Positions 8,061 through 17,021 are shown, counted from the first letter of the stretch. The stretch is 64,000 nucleotides of DNA from Alkalimarinus alittae (GCF_026016465.1 NZ_CP100390.1:1216001-1280000), one strand, 5' to 3'. Notes: generated by a model not told the origin, from the sequence alone. Program-made: numbers and translations.

Positions 8061-8621
8061 ATGTGCGAATGGATTGAATTATTATCGAAAGTAAATTGGT
8101 CAAATTGGGTTTCATCTTTAACAACCGTGGCGATATTTGTACTTGCCATTTTTCAATATCGTGAAACCAAAATAATCAATAAAATTCAGAAATCACTAAG
8201 TGCAATTGATCTAACTCCAAGTATTGATTTGCAATATATATTCAGCACTGGAACTCTTCTAATAAAAAATACAGGAAGGTCGCAACTTTATTTTTTTGCG
8301 TTATCAACTAATACAACAGGAAAAAAAGCTCAAGAAATTACAGCTAGACCTGAGGGCCAAAGAGTTATCGCTATAAATAGTTCATTTCCATTGAAATTTG
8401 ATATAGAACTTAATAAGTCGGCATTCCTTGAGGGGCAGAAAAAGGATGTAGCGTTAAATGGCTTAGTTTACATTTCAAATTTACATGGCTCAAAATTTAG
8501 TATTAGTCTTACGGTAAAGTTAATTGCAAGTTTTTCGGGTGACTCTATAGCGCCAGTTATTCATGGCCAAGCTGCTTGGATTGAGGAAATGGTTGAATTA
8601 GAGTCTTTCCCATGGGAATAA
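8061..8621 (+). CDS. Membrane-anchored hypothetical protein
   Basis: 186 residues. One transmembrane helix near residues 17-34 is followed by a soluble, probably beta-rich domain containing LLIKNTGRSQLYFFAL. The layout (short N-terminus, one anchor, sandwich-like domain with an NTGR turn) is common among small uncharacterised bacterial proteins. Sole gene of its cassette; no function assigned. Confidence 0.58.
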   Translation: MCEWIELLSKVNWSNWVSSLTTVAIFVLAIFQYRETKIINKIQKSLSAIDLTPSIDLQYIFSTGTLLIKNTGRSQLYFFALSTNTTGKKAQEITARPEGQRVIAINSSFPLKFDIELNKSAFLEGQKKDVALNGLVYISNLHGSKFSISLTVKLIASFSGDSIAPVIHGQAAWIEEMVELESFPWE

Positions 8622-8623
8622 TC

Positions 8624-8755
8624 AGCTAACAAGGCCAAGCAACATCAACCACTTCGTGGTTTGGACAGCCTTGCAGCCGCGATTTTTGTGCATGGCTACG
8701 CCATTATTGCACAAAAATCACAACTACAAGTCTGCCGTTGTTGGCAGCGTTAGGT
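8624..8755 (+). repeat. attC 19, type B
   Basis: 132 bp, AGCTAAC to GTTAGGT. Confidence 0.83.
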
Positions 8756-9022
8756 GTGCTACCAGACTGTATTTATGATGTTTTTGGCTTTAAATTGTGT
8801 GCGGTTGCGAACCAAAAACAGTGCAAAAGTTAAGCATTGAAAGTATCGTACGTTAATGCGTTTGAGTCGTGGGATAGCCCACATTAGCGATTGGAAATAG
8901 AGTTTAAAATTCTTCGCTTCGGTCTTCGTGCAATCAGGATAGAGTGGAGTGAAAATTAAAGGGTGTAGGTCACGGGAATAAGAGCCTTTGGTGCAAAGGT
9001 CAACGTCTTAAGTGACATCCAC
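8750..9022 (+). other. ORF-less cassette, family I
   Basis: 273 nt. Second stem is GTGGG-ATAG-CCCAC; head GTGCTACCAGAC. Confidence 0.82.
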
Positions 9023-9108
9023 ACCTAACAATAAGCAGCATAGGACAACAACAAAACCGGCCAAAAAGACGGCCGCCTTTGTTGTTGCCCATGTGCAAGG
9101 CGTTAGGT
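9023..9108 (+). repeat. attC 20, type A
   Basis: 86 bp, ACCTAAC to GTTAGGT. Confidence 0.88.
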
Positions 9109-9373
9109 GTGCTAAATTATTGTATTTGTAGTGAATATTTCGAAGGGTTGTAGGTGTTCGAACCAAAATCATTGCAAAAGTTAAGTGCTGTAAATACCGT
9201 AATTTATTACGCTTGAGTTGTGGGGCAGCCCACATTAGCGTTTGAAAATAGAAATCAAAATTCTTCGCTTCGGTCTTCGTGCAAACACGCTAGAGTGGAG
9301 TAAAAATTAAAGGGTGTGAGTCACGGGAATAATAGCCTTTGGAGTAAAGGTCAAAATCTGAAGTGACGTCCAC
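9103..9373 (+). other. ORF-less cassette, family I
   Basis: 271 nt, GTGCTAAATT head, CGTGCAAACACG loop variant. Confidence 0.83.
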
Positions 9374-9461
9374 ACCTAACAATAAGCATCATAGGAAAAT
9401 TAATAAAAGCGGCCAAAAAGACGGCCACGTTTATTAATTTCCCATGTGCAAGGCGTTAGAA
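9374..9461 (+). repeat. attC 21, type A2
   Basis: 88 bp, ACCTAAC to GTTAGAA. Confidence 0.87.
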
Positions 9462-9481
9462 TTTTAAAATAAGGAAGCATT

Positions 9482-10018
9482 ATGCAGTGCCCAAAATGTA
9501 GAAATATAGATTTGAAGCCTACGAAAATGGAAGAAGGGCTTCCCGTTATGGGGTGCCCTGAGTGCGAGGGCTCTTTGCTGTCATTACTCTACTATCGCGA
9601 TTGGGCGGAAAGAAATGAGCCAATAGAGCAGAGTGATAAAATTGATGCTGATGTAACTGTTGAAAGCGATGCTAAAACAGCACTTTCTTGCCCAAAGTGC
9701 AGTAAATTAATGACAAAGTACTCCATATCTAGCGATCACAAAAACCGTATTGACCTCTGTGGTTTCTGTGATGAAGCATGGCTGGACGGTAGTGAATGGA
9801 AGCTACTAAAGTCTTTAGAGCTTGCCCATAAGCTTCCAAAGGTTTTTACAGACCAATGGCAAAGAAATGTACGAGGGCAAAAAATGGAAACTATGAAAGT
9901 TGAGCGGTTGAAAAAGCTAGTTGGGGAAAGTGATACAGCTAAAGCCGTAGAGATAAGAGATTGGCTTAAAAACCACGAGAAAAAAGTGCCAATTGTTCAG
10001 TTCATAGGTTCGGAGTAA
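9482..10018 (+). CDS. TFIIB-like zinc-ribbon protein
   Basis: 178 residues with two zinc ribbons: CPKC/CPEC (residues 3-30) and CPKC/CGFCDEAWLD (about residues 70-103). The second matches the zf-TFIIB pattern, with Cys-X2-Cys followed by CGxC and a conserved Asp/Trp-rich turn. The C-terminal part is charged and helical. Proteins with this ribbon are widespread but mostly uncharacterised; nucleic-acid or protein binding is an inference. Sole gene of its cassette. Confidence 0.72.
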   Translation: MQCPKCRNIDLKPTKMEEGLPVMGCPECEGSLLSLLYYRDWAERNEPIEQSDKIDADVTVESDAKTALSCPKCSKLMTKYSISSDHKNRIDLCGFCDEAWLDGSEWKLLKSLELAHKLPKVFTDQWQRNVRGQKMETMKVERLKKLVGESDTAKAVEIRDWLKNHEKKVPIVQFIGSE

Positions 10019-10023
10019 ATAAA

Positions 10024-10127
10024 TTCTAACCAGAAGCTCAAACGGACAAATATTCGCTGTCACTTTTTATGCAAAAACACGCATAAAAACCGCCATCAAA
10101 CATTTGCCGTTTAGCAAAGCGTTAGGT
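10024..10127 (+). repeat. attC 22, type C
   Basis: 104 bp, TTCTAAC to GTTAGGT. Confidence 0.82.
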
Positions 10128-10392
10128 GTGCTACCAAGCTGTATTAATAGTGTTTTTGTTTTAAAGCGTGTACGGTTTCGATCAAAAAACAGTGCAAAAG
10201 TTAAGCGTTGAAAGTATCGTATTTGAATACGCTTGAGTTGTGGGGCAGGCCACATCAACGGTGAATTTAGAATCTAAACGTCTTCGCTTCAGTCTTCGTG
10301 AAAAATGGATAGAGCGAAGTAAATATTAAAAGGTATGGATCACGGGAATAAGAGACTTTGGAGCAAGTACCAAAGTCCGAAGTGACTTCCAC
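10122..10392 (+). other. ORF-less cassette, family I
   Basis: 271 nt. Third stem is a perfect 7-bp CTTCGCT (10282-10288) with AGCGAAG (10313-10319). Near-identical copy at 21042. Confidence 0.84.
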
Positions 10393-10478
10393 ACCTAACC
10401 AAAAGCAGCATAGGACAACAACAAAATCGGCCAAAGAGACGGCCGCTTTTGTTGTTGCCCATGTGCAAGGCGTTATGT
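10393..10478 (+). repeat. attC 23, type A
   Basis: 86 bp, ACCTAAC to GTTATGT. Confidence 0.88.
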
Positions 10479-10742
10479 GTGCTAAGTCCTTGTATTTGTG
10501 ATGTAAATTCCAAAGGATTGTAGGTGTTCGAACCAAATTCAGTGTAAAAGTTAAGTGCTGAAAATACCGTAATTTACTACGCTTTAGTTGTGGGGCAGCC
10601 CACATTAGCGATTGAAAATAGAAATCAAAATTCTTCGCTTCAATCTTCGTGCAAGATGGATGAAGTGGAATAAAAATTAAGGGTGTGGATCACGGGAATA
10701 AGAGCCTTTGGAATAAAGGTCAAAGTCCGAAGTGGCGTCCAC
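10473..10742 (+). other. ORF-less cassette, family I
   Basis: 270 nt, GTGCTAAGTCC head. Confidence 0.83.
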
Positions 10743-10830
10743 ACCTAACAATAAGCATCATAGGAAAATTAATAAAAGCGGCCAAAAAGACGGCCACGTT
10801 TATTAATTTCCCATGTGCAAGGCGTTATGA
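10743..10830 (+). repeat. attC 24, type A2
   Basis: 88 bp, ACCTAAC to GTTATGA. Confidence 0.87.
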
Positions 10831-10839
10831 GCTGTAAGT

Positions 10840-11169
10840 ATGAATGAAGAGTGGAACTTCGAAGAGAAATCATCAAGGTCAACCAAGGCCACAGTTTTAC
10901 TGATAGTCTCTTTCGTAATTGGGGTTTCAGTTTGGGCCTACTTCTTTCCTGTTATTACTTATTCCGCCGTATTTTGGGTAGGTATTGTTTTAATGGGCTT
11001 ACCTCTTTATTGTGCTGCTGAGGGTTTAGGTAACTTAGGTTTAGATCGTAAATTTATTAAAAACTGGCCTAGGTTTTTACGTTTAACTTATGGGGTTATT
11101 TGGGTATTAATTTGTATGGCTATTTGCATAGCTGTCATTGGTGTTTTGTCATCAATGCTCGTGCAATGA
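10840..11169 (+). CDS. Three-helix membrane protein, cassette-encoded
   Basis: 109 residues: a charged N-terminus of about 18 residues, then hydrophobic segments near 19-37, 42-62 and 82-107. Sole gene between an ORF-less cassette and attC 25. No family recognised. Confidence 0.6.
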   Translation: MNEEWNFEEKSSRSTKATVLLIVSFVIGVSVWAYFFPVITYSAVFWVGIVLMGLPLYCAAEGLGNLGLDRKFIKNWPRFLRLTYGVIWVLICMAICIAVIGVLSSMLVQ

Positions 11170-11181
11170 CCGCAACTATGC

Positions 11182-11284
11182 TCATAACCAAAAGCACCAA
11201 CGGACTCCATAATCTGTCGCGGTTTTTGCAAAGAAACGCAAAAAGCCCCGCCAAATTATTACGCCGTTGTGCTAGGCGTTAGAG
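11182..11284 (+). repeat. attC 25, type C-like
   Basis: 103 bp, TCATAAC to GTTAGAG. Confidence 0.8.
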
Positions 11285-11307
11285 GTCTTTAGGTAAAAGG
11301 AAGCATT

Positions 11308-11679
11308 ATGAAAAAGTGTCCACATTGTGAAGAAAAGTCGATTCCATTATTGCACGTAATCGATTCGTCACCTGATATTGGTGCTGTTTGCACTAGTTGT
11401 GGAAAGCAATCTAGCGTTGAATTTGGTGCTTCATTTTTAAATTTACTAATGCACTTTACGCTAATTTTTTACGTATGGACCACTATAAAAAGTGGCAGTG
11501 AATATAGCCTTATAGGAACATATATTGTAATGGCAATTCTAATTGAAGCTATCTATATTTGGACTGCTCCATTCTCAATAAAGCAAGATAATATGATTAA
11601 GCTCATTAGTCGAAGCTTAATTGCAGTAGTGTTGGGGTTGGTTTCTGTGTCCGTAATAATCGGACAATTGAACCTCTAA
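11308..11679 (+). CDS. Zinc-ribbon membrane protein (copy 2 of 2)
   Basis: Paralogue of 7569-7940: the same 123-residue length, N-terminal CPHC...CTSC ribbon and three membrane helices. Substitutions are few and mostly conservative (for example Glu to Asp, Gly to Ser, Val to Ile), which suggests both copies are or recently were under selection. The attC sites that follow differ (type C against type E), so the coding part was not duplicated with its present attC. Confidence 0.68.
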   Translation: MKKCPHCEEKSIPLLHVIDSSPDIGAVCTSCGKQSSVEFGASFLNLLMHFTLIFYVWTTIKSGSEYSLIGTYIVMAILIEAIYIWTAPFSIKQDNMIKLISRSLIAVVLGLVSVSVIIGQLNL

Positions 11680-11811
11680 CAAGGCGTTCAATGATCAGCC
11701 AACAAGTTGGCTTGGACAGTCACTACTGCGGCCTTTTTGGTGTATGTCGCTTCGCGCCATTTTACACCAAAAATTCCTCCGCAGTGCCTGCCCATTAACG
11801 CGGCGTTATAC
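11674..11811 (+). repeat. attC 26, type E
   Basis: 138 bp, CTCTAAC to GTTATAC. Confidence 0.82.
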
Positions 11812-11819
11812 GAAAAAAT

Positions 11820-12092
11820 ATGACTCATACTAAGCATCTTACACATGCAAGACTTCTACTTTTTGTTGGGAGTGCTATATTAGCAATATTGTTTTTCACC
11901 ATTGTGGCATTAGAAGTATGGTCATTGATTGTGCCGTTTCTAATTGTTGCACTAATAGTAAATCTCCACATAGATTCAAAACTATCTGAATTTTGTTGTC
12001 CTCAATGTAAAAAACAGGTTTATTTAGCTTCAAAATCATATAAATCAGCAACAACTGGAAAGTGTCCTCATTGTGGGGTTAAGCTTGTATAA
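11820..12092 (+). CDS. Membrane protein with C-terminal zinc ribbon
   Basis: 90 residues: two hydrophobic segments (about 10-30 and 32-50), then a C-terminal CPQC...CPHC ribbon (residues 60-85). It inverts the order of domains seen in the 7569 and 11308 products. The stop overlaps the next R'' box. Function unknown. Confidence 0.65.
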   Translation: MTHTKHLTHARLLLFVGSAILAILFFTIVALEVWSLIVPFLIVALIVNLHIDSKLSEFCCPQCKKQVYLASKSYKSATTGKCPHCGVKLV

Positions 12093-12186
12093 CCAGTGCA
12101 TGTTGCATCAGCCACTGCGTGGCTTGGACAGCTTTGCTACGCGGCTTCGCCGCTTCACAAAACTGCCGCAAATGCAGGCGTTAGGT
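12087..12186 (+). repeat. attC 27, singleton type
   Basis: 100 bp, GTATAAC to GTTAGGT. Confidence 0.8.
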
Positions 12187-12452
12187 GTGCTACCAGACTG
12201 CATTTATGGTGTTTTTTTCTTAAAACGTGTGCGGTTTAGTCCTAAAAGCAGTGCAAAATTTAAGTGTTGAGAATACCGTAAAGTTACCTGCTTGAGTTGT
12301 GGGGCAGCCCACATTAACGGTTGAAAATAGTGTTTAAAATTCTTCGCTTCAATCTTCGTGCAAGATGGATGAAGTGGAATAAAAATTAGAAGGTGTGGAA
12401 CACGGGAATAAGAGCCTTTGGAATAAAGGTCAAAGTCCGAAGTGACTTCCAC
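12181..12452 (+). other. ORF-less cassette, family I
   Basis: 272 nt with all four stems, though the first is weak. Confidence 0.82.
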
Positions 12453-12544
12453 ACCTAACCAGTAGCAGCATAGGACAACAACAAAAGCGGCCAAAGAGAA
12501 AAAGCTGGCCGTTTTTGTTGTTGCCCATGTGCAAAGCGTTATGT
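12453..12544 (+). repeat. attC 28, type A
   Basis: 92 bp, ACCTAAC to GTTATGT. Confidence 0.88.
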
Positions 12545-12569
12545 TTTCTAATCGCCCAAAAGGGGGAAT

Positions 12570-13091
12570 ATGAGTAATTATTTCAAAGATATATCTACTT
12601 TTTGGAAAGATAGTGACTATGCAAGAGAAGAGTATATAAACGAAACGCCAAGTGCTGAATTGGTTAAAGAAATAGAAAAAGAGCTTGGATACAAACTCCC
12701 TGATTCTTATGTCGAGTTAATGCAAAGCCAAAATGGCGGTATCCCTATAAATACATGCTTCCCAACAAATGAGGCTACGTCTTGGGCAGATGATCACGTA
12801 GCAATTCACGGCATTCTGGGAATAGGTAGAGAGAAAACCTATTCTCTTTGTGGTGAGGTTGGCAGTAAGTTCATGATAGATGAATGGGAATATCCTGATA
12901 TTGGTATTTACTTCGGCGATTGCCCATCAGCTGGTCATGATATGTTTTGCCTAGACTATAGAGCCTGCGGCAAAAATGGAGAACCACAGGTGGTTCACGT
13001 AGATCAAGAAGATGATTATAAAATTACCTTTTTAGCAAGCAGCTTCGAAGAATTCATTAAAGGGTTAGTTAATGATGAGGCCTTCGATTAA
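12570..13091 (+). CDS. SMI1/KNR4 (SUKH-1) domain protein
   Basis: 173 residues spanning one SUKH domain. Visible landmarks are the N-terminal ELVKEIEKELGYKLPDSYVE helix and turn, a QNGG motif, then DIGIYFGDCPSAGHDMFCLD and VVHVDQEDD, and a C-terminal SSFEEFIKGL helix. SUKH proteins are commonly immunity proteins against polymorphic nuclease toxins, so an orphan immunity role is plausible; no toxin gene is in the cassette. AAGGGGG precedes the ATG at good spacing. Confidence 0.83.
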   Translation: MSNYFKDISTFWKDSDYAREEYINETPSAELVKEIEKELGYKLPDSYVELMQSQNGGIPINTCFPTNEATSWADDHVAIHGILGIGREKTYSLCGEVGSKFMIDEWEYPDIGIYFGDCPSAGHDMFCLDYRACGKNGEPQVVHVDQEDDYKITFLASSFEEFIKGLVNDEAFD

Positions 13092-13099
13092 AACAAAAA

Positions 13100-13204
13100 A
13101 CATAACAAACAGCTCCACCGGACTCCGTAATGTTTGCACCTTTCCTGCAAAAATACGCAGTAAAGTCGCCAACATTACTACGCGCGGTGAGCTGGGCGTT
13201 AGTG
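13100..13204 (+). repeat. attC 29, type C-like
   Basis: 105 bp, ACATAAC to GTTAGTG. Confidence 0.8.
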
Positions 13205-13495
13205 GTTCCAAATCGCATATTTTTAAGTGGTCAGTTGTTTAAAGCGTCCTAGTTTTGGGGCGCTAAATCGCAGGTGTTTTGAATTCAGTTCTTAAACGAA
13301 CGCTTGCGGTAAGTTAAGTTGAGCCAATCGGCATTTTTTAAATGTGTACGTTTCGTTTGGCTGGGTAAATCGTCATAATCTGGCGGTACAAAATTAAAGG
13401 TAGTGATGGCTAACTGGAACTAATTCAAGCCATCAATATTTAAACCGTTAGTACCTAGAACTAGGGCAGTTCTAATCAACATCCTAGGGCTACAG
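13199..13495 (+). other. ORF-less cassette, family II (copy 1)
   Basis: 297 nt without a credible gene, unrelated in sequence to family I. It shares long identical runs with the next cassette. Near the 3' end, AGAACT-AGGGC-AGTTCT is a perfect short hairpin. Confidence 0.78.
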
Positions 13496-13590
13496 CACTA
13501 ACCAGGCTAAGCAATGGACTCCGCAAACTGTCACGCTTTTTGTTCCAAAAAGCCCGCCAGTTTGCTCCGCCATTGTTAGCGGCGTTAGTG
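13496..13590 (+). repeat. attC 30, family II type
   Basis: 95 bp, CACTAAC to GTTAGTG. Confidence 0.82.
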
Positions 13591-13881
13591 GTTCCAAACC
13601 GCATATTTTTAAGTGGTCAGTTGTTTAAAGCTTCCTAGCTTTGGGTAGCTAAACCGCAGGTGTTTCGGGTTCAGTTTATAAGCGAACGCTTGCGGCAAGT
13701 TAAGTTGAGCCAATCGACATTTTTTAAATATGTACGTTTCGTTTGGCTGGGTAAATCGTCATAATCTGGCGGTACAAAATTAAAGGTATCGAAGGCTATC
13801 TGGAACTAATTCAAGCCATCAATATTTAAACCGTTAGTACCTAGAGCTAGGGCAGTTCCAATCAACATCCTAGAGCTACAG
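13585..13881 (+). other. ORF-less cassette, family II (copy 2)
   Basis: 297 nt, tandem diverged copy of 13199-13495. The 3' hairpin reads AGAGCT-AGGGC-AGTTCC, which keeps most pairs through a G-T wobble. Confidence 0.78.
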
Positions 13882-13976
13882 CACTAACCAGGCTAAGCAA
13901 TGGACTCCGCAAACTGTCACGCTTTTTGTTCCAAAAAGCCCGCCAATTTGCTCCGCCATTGTTAGCGGCGTTAACC
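13882..13976 (+). repeat. attC 31, family II type
   Basis: 95 bp, CACTAAC to GTTAACC; nearly identical to attC 30. Confidence 0.82.
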
Positions 13977-13982
13977 ACTAAT

Positions 13983-14483
13983 ATGATATCGAACAAAGTT
14001 TCAAATCAGAGTGCAGAAATCAAGATCGAACATGAAAAGTGTTCTGATCCTAATTTATGTCGCGATAAAGAAATATTTATTGAGTCTAATAGCTCTGATA
14101 ACAATACATTAACTACGCTGACTTTTAATGATCGTCTAAAAATATTCGTATTCTGGGAGTCATTTTCTTCAGCCGAGTTTTTTGATGTCCTTTATGTTCC
14201 AGAAACAGAAGTGTTATTTTTAGGGTGTGGCTCTATTAGCGCAAGAGTTTCGACTATAGCTAGTAAGCTTATCGGCCTAGAACATGTTTGTCTGTTTTGG
14301 GCGCTAACTCGGCAGAATAATTATGTTCTTGAAACAGGTGAACTTGATTGTTTCTTATATACATTAGATGGCAAAAAGGTCTCAAGCACAGCCGTTGACC
14401 CACCATATGAAATGGAAGTCACAGATCAAGGAATTAAATTCACGTCTATTGTCGTCGGCACAACTTGGTTACGTTATGATTAA
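13983..14483 (+). CDS. Hypothetical protein
   Basis: 166 residues from the ATG at 13983; the longer open frame begins inside attC 31 and is not used. The first 35 residues are polar, followed by a probably beta-rich domain with an FLGCGSISARV stretch near residue 94. No signal peptide or membrane segment. Family not recognised. Confidence 0.55.
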   Translation: MISNKVSNQSAEIKIEHEKCSDPNLCRDKEIFIESNSSDNNTLTTLTFNDRLKIFVFWESFSSAEFFDVLYVPETEVLFLGCGSISARVSTIASKLIGLEHVCLFWALTRQNNYVLETGELDCFLYTLDGKKVSSTAVDPPYEMEVTDQGIKFTSIVVGTTWLRYD

Positions 14484-14486
14484 AAT

Positions 14487-14592
14487 GGTTAACCAGGCGT
14501 TCAACACGGACTCCGTAATGCTGTCACCTTTTGTGCAAAAAAAACGCACAAAAACTGCCATCATTACTCCTCCGGTTAACGCGGCGTTAGGC
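14487..14592 (+). repeat. attC 32, type C-like
   Basis: 106 bp, GGTTAAC to GTTAGGC. Confidence 0.8.
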
Positions 14593-14596
14593 ACTC

Positions 14597-14989
14597 ATGG
14601 AACGACAAGAATTATTAGACACTATTGAAGAGATAGAATTCTTTCCGGAAAGGAAAGATGAGCTTTTTTCTTATCTAGAAAATTACCTTCATAAGAAGGA
14701 TTTTGAAGTAATAGAAAAGCTCCTTAGAGCCGGTGCGCAGCCAAACTCTAAAGACGCGCTATCTGATTATTTTTTGTATCTGTTGCACGAGTATCAAGTT
14801 GAAAAAGCAATAAATGGTAGTCTCATACTTACCATAATTGATTTGCTTTTAAAGCATGGTGGCAATCCAAATCGCGTGGCGATGAACAACTGGCGGGCAT
14901 ATGATTATGCCGTTGCTTACGAAGTTTCAGAAGTTGCTAATTTATTATTAAGGTATGGTGCCAAGCCAGAAATCAGGCCAAAAATATAA
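14597..14989 (+). CDS. Ankyrin-repeat protein
   Basis: 130 residues with ankyrin-type helices: FEVIEKLLRAGAQPNSKD (about residue 35), IDLLLKHGGNPNRVAMNNW (about 74), then YEVSEVANLLLRYGAKPEIR at the C-terminus. The LLxxGAxPN consensus occurs in all three. Ankyrin repeats bind proteins; the partner is unknown. The ATG follows the attC by only a few bases, so no standard Shine-Dalgarno is visible. Confidence 0.78.
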   Translation: MERQELLDTIEEIEFFPERKDELFSYLENYLHKKDFEVIEKLLRAGAQPNSKDALSDYFLYLLHEYQVEKAINGSLILTIIDLLLKHGGNPNRVAMNNWRAYDYAVAYEVSEVANLLLRYGAKPEIRPKI

Positions 14990-14992
14990 AGT

Positions 14993-15078
14993 GCCTAACC
15001 AGAACATCAAAGATCGCCAGACAAGCTGGCTGGACCTCCACTGCTGCGCAGTTCCGGCCCTTTATGTTGGCGTTATAT
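14993..15078 (+). repeat. attC 33, type D
   Basis: 86 bp, GCCTAAC to GTTATAT. Confidence 0.83.
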
Positions 15079-15091
15079 TTGAGGTTAATAA

Positions 15092-15529
15092 TTGAGCCCT
15101 GACTATTCAACGTACTCTGATAAAGAACTTGCAGAAGCATTTAGTTCAATTGATAGGCTAAAATACCCTGCTAACTTTGAGACCTTAAAAGAAGAAATAA
15201 CTTTGAGGAAGTACAGTGCTGAATATACAAATAAAAGTAATGATCAGAGTCAAAATATCGAGTCTATATTTCGCAGCACAAGAAAAAAATACTATGTTGC
15301 AGTAATTGTTTTAGTTGTTAGCCTTGTTTCTATTTTTTTTATAACAGTCGGAACTGGTAATCACGTGTTAGCAACACCAATTCTAATTTTCGTTTATTTC
15401 TTAGGTAATTATTATCTATCAAGGCTGTTAAACTATAAGTGTCTTAACTGTAATCAAGCAGCTTTACGTAATAAATTTTCACCAAACCTTACCGGTCGAT
15501 GTGCACATTGTGATGCAAAAATACCGTAA
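15092..15529 (+). CDS. Membrane protein with C-terminal zinc ribbon
   Basis: 145 residues. The N-terminus (YSDKELAEAF...KEEITLRKY) resembles short helical hairpins in small bacterial membrane proteins. Two hydrophobic helices follow (about residues 68-88 and 93-110), then CLNC...CAHC near the end. The TTG start at 15092 is supported by GAGG about eight bases upstream. It is the third domain arrangement of zinc ribbon plus helices in this array. Function unknown. Confidence 0.62.
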   Translation: MSPDYSTYSDKELAEAFSSIDRLKYPANFETLKEEITLRKYSAEYTNKSNDQSQNIESIFRSTRKKYYVAVIVLVVSLVSIFFITVGTGNHVLATPILIFVYFLGNYYLSRLLNYKCLNCNQAALRNKFSPNLTGRCAHCDAKIP

Positions 15530-15533
15530 AGAA

Positions 15534-15616
15534 ATATAACCAGAAAATGTTTAGGACAAATAATGCTACGCGCCTACGGCACTCCACATTATTTGCCCAA
15601 AATTTAAGCGTTAGGG
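15534..15616 (+). repeat. attC 34, singleton type
   Basis: 83 bp, ATATAAC to GTTAGGG. Confidence 0.8.
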
Positions 15617-15961
15617 GTCTTAAAGCCATATAGTTACGTCAGCCTAAGCGTCAAAAAGAGTACGCCGCAGTGAAGCAAAGCTGCAAAGGTTAGCCCGTGT
15701 TAAAAGCAAAAGTTTGCATGTGAATTTGACGTAAACTAATACGCTTTAGTTGTGGGGCAACCCACTTAAAGGATTGAAGTTGAGAAATAATGTTCTTCGC
15801 TTAGGTCATCGTGCAAAGTGGATAAAGCGGAATAAACATTAAAAAGTGTTAGTGGAATACGAGACTTCGGAGTAAGTATCAACGTCCGAAGATAATTAAA
15901 AAATCGTTGGGGGGAATGAGTAACTTCGGAATAACATAGTAAAGTCCGAAGTGAAATAAAC
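15611..15961 (+). other. ORF-less cassette, long subtype of family I
   Basis: 351 nt with a GGTCTTAAAGCC head. The third stem reads CGCTT (15798-15802) with AAGCG (15825-15829). The terminal hairpin is duplicated (CTTCGGA/TCCGAAG, then ACTTCGGA/TCCGAAGT), which accounts for the extra 80 nt. Related copy at 31960. Confidence 0.82.
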
Positions 15962-16053
15962 CCCTAACAAGTAGCATCATAGGACAACAACAAAAGCGGC
16001 CTAAAAGAAAAGGCCGGCCACTTTTGCTGTTGCCCATGTGCAAAGCGTTAGGT
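15962..16053 (+). repeat. attC 35, type A
   Basis: 92 bp, CCCTAAC to GTTAGGT. Confidence 0.87.
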
Positions 16054-16318
16054 GTGCTACCAAGCTGTATTTTTGGTGTTTTTGTTTTAAAGAGTGTGCG
16101 GTTTCGATCCAAAAACAGTGCAAAAGTTAAGCGTTGAAAGTATCGTACTTTAATACGCTTGAGTTGTGGGGCAGCCCGCATCAACGGTGAGCTTAGAATT
16201 TAAACGTCTTCGCTTCAGTCTTCGTGCAAAAAGGTTGAAGTGAAGTAAATATTAAAGGGTGTGAGTCACGGGAGTAAGAGACTTTGGAGCCAATATCAAA
16301 GTCCGAAGTGACTTCCAC
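16048..16318 (+). other. ORF-less cassette, family I
   Basis: 271 nt, related to the copies at 30191 and 33018. Confidence 0.83.
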
Positions 16319-16404
16319 ACCTAACAAGTCGCAGCAAGGGACAACAACAAAACCGGCCAAAAAGACGGCCGCCTTTGTTGTTGCCCATGTGCAAGGCGTT
16401 ATAT
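16319..16404 (+). repeat. attC 36, type A
   Basis: 86 bp, ACCTAAC to GTTATAT. Confidence 0.88.
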
Positions 16405-16418
16405 GTCCGGAGGGTAAG

Positions 16419-16550
16419 GTGGAATTAGCAATAGTTTCTTGTATCTTGGTAGGGCTTGCTGTTGCGTGTTTAGCTATTGGGGATTTATTGAAAAAGTTCT
16501 TACCAAATCTAGATGGAGTATTTCCAGCCGGAGTGCATGTCTTGGCTTAA
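16419..16550 (+). CDS. Small single-helix membrane protein
   Basis: 43 residues from a GTG at 16419 with GGAGGG (16409-16414) just upstream. Residues 3-22 form one hydrophobic helix, followed by a short polar tail. It is the first gene of a two-gene cassette, ending nine bases before the next ATG, so the pair is probably translated from one message. Confidence 0.52.
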   Translation: MELAIVSCILVGLAVACLAIGDLLKKFLPNLDGVFPAGVHVLA

Positions 16551-16559
16551 GGTTTATAT

Positions 16560-17021
16560 ATGATTAAGAAAACAGTTCTAGCTTTAGCCCTCTTCGGAGG
16601 GCTTATATTGCTAGGTGCTTATTCTTACGTTACTTCAATCCCAAAATTGAAACCTCCTGTAGTGATTGGAGAAGTATGGGCTATGTCTGATGGAGGCTCT
16701 TTAATTGCTTCATTTGTAGACTCTAATGGGGAAGAATTCCGTTTTGGGATTATTGGTGATCTTCATACAGACGTTGGTAAATTTCCCCTGTTCTATATGC
16801 GTAGTCAAAATTTACTTCCTTATAATTATTCTCCAGCATTAATGAGTGATGAAGAAAAAGACTTTGCGCTGTTTTTAGAGGCTTGGTTTCAACAGAGTGT
16901 CACTCCTGAACTATTTGCTAGGCTAGAGCGGCATGACTTCGATAGTTATGATGAAAAAGAAATGGAAGTTGCTATTATCTATGGAATCTATGAAGAAATT
17001 CGTAGAAGAAACCAACCTTAA
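16560..17021 (+). CDS. Membrane-anchored or exported hypothetical protein
   Basis: 153 residues with an N-terminal hydrophobic helix (residues 5-27) that could be an uncleaved anchor or signal peptide, followed by an acidic domain. Second gene of a two-gene cassette behind 16419-16550. Family not recognised. Confidence 0.58.
   Translation: MIKKTVLALALFGGLILLGAYSYVTSIPKLKPPVVIGEVWAMSDGGSLIASFVDSNGEEFRFGIIGDLHTDVGKFPLFYMRSQNLLPYNYSPALMSDEEKDFALFLEAWFQQSVTPELFARLERHDFDSYDEKEMEVAIIYGIYEEIRRRNQP

Noticed and set aside
13926-13982. Longer N-terminus for the gene at 13983
   Set aside because: The extra codons lie inside attC 31; the ATG at 13983 follows the crossover point. The same reasoning was applied at 7056, 16419 and 34638.
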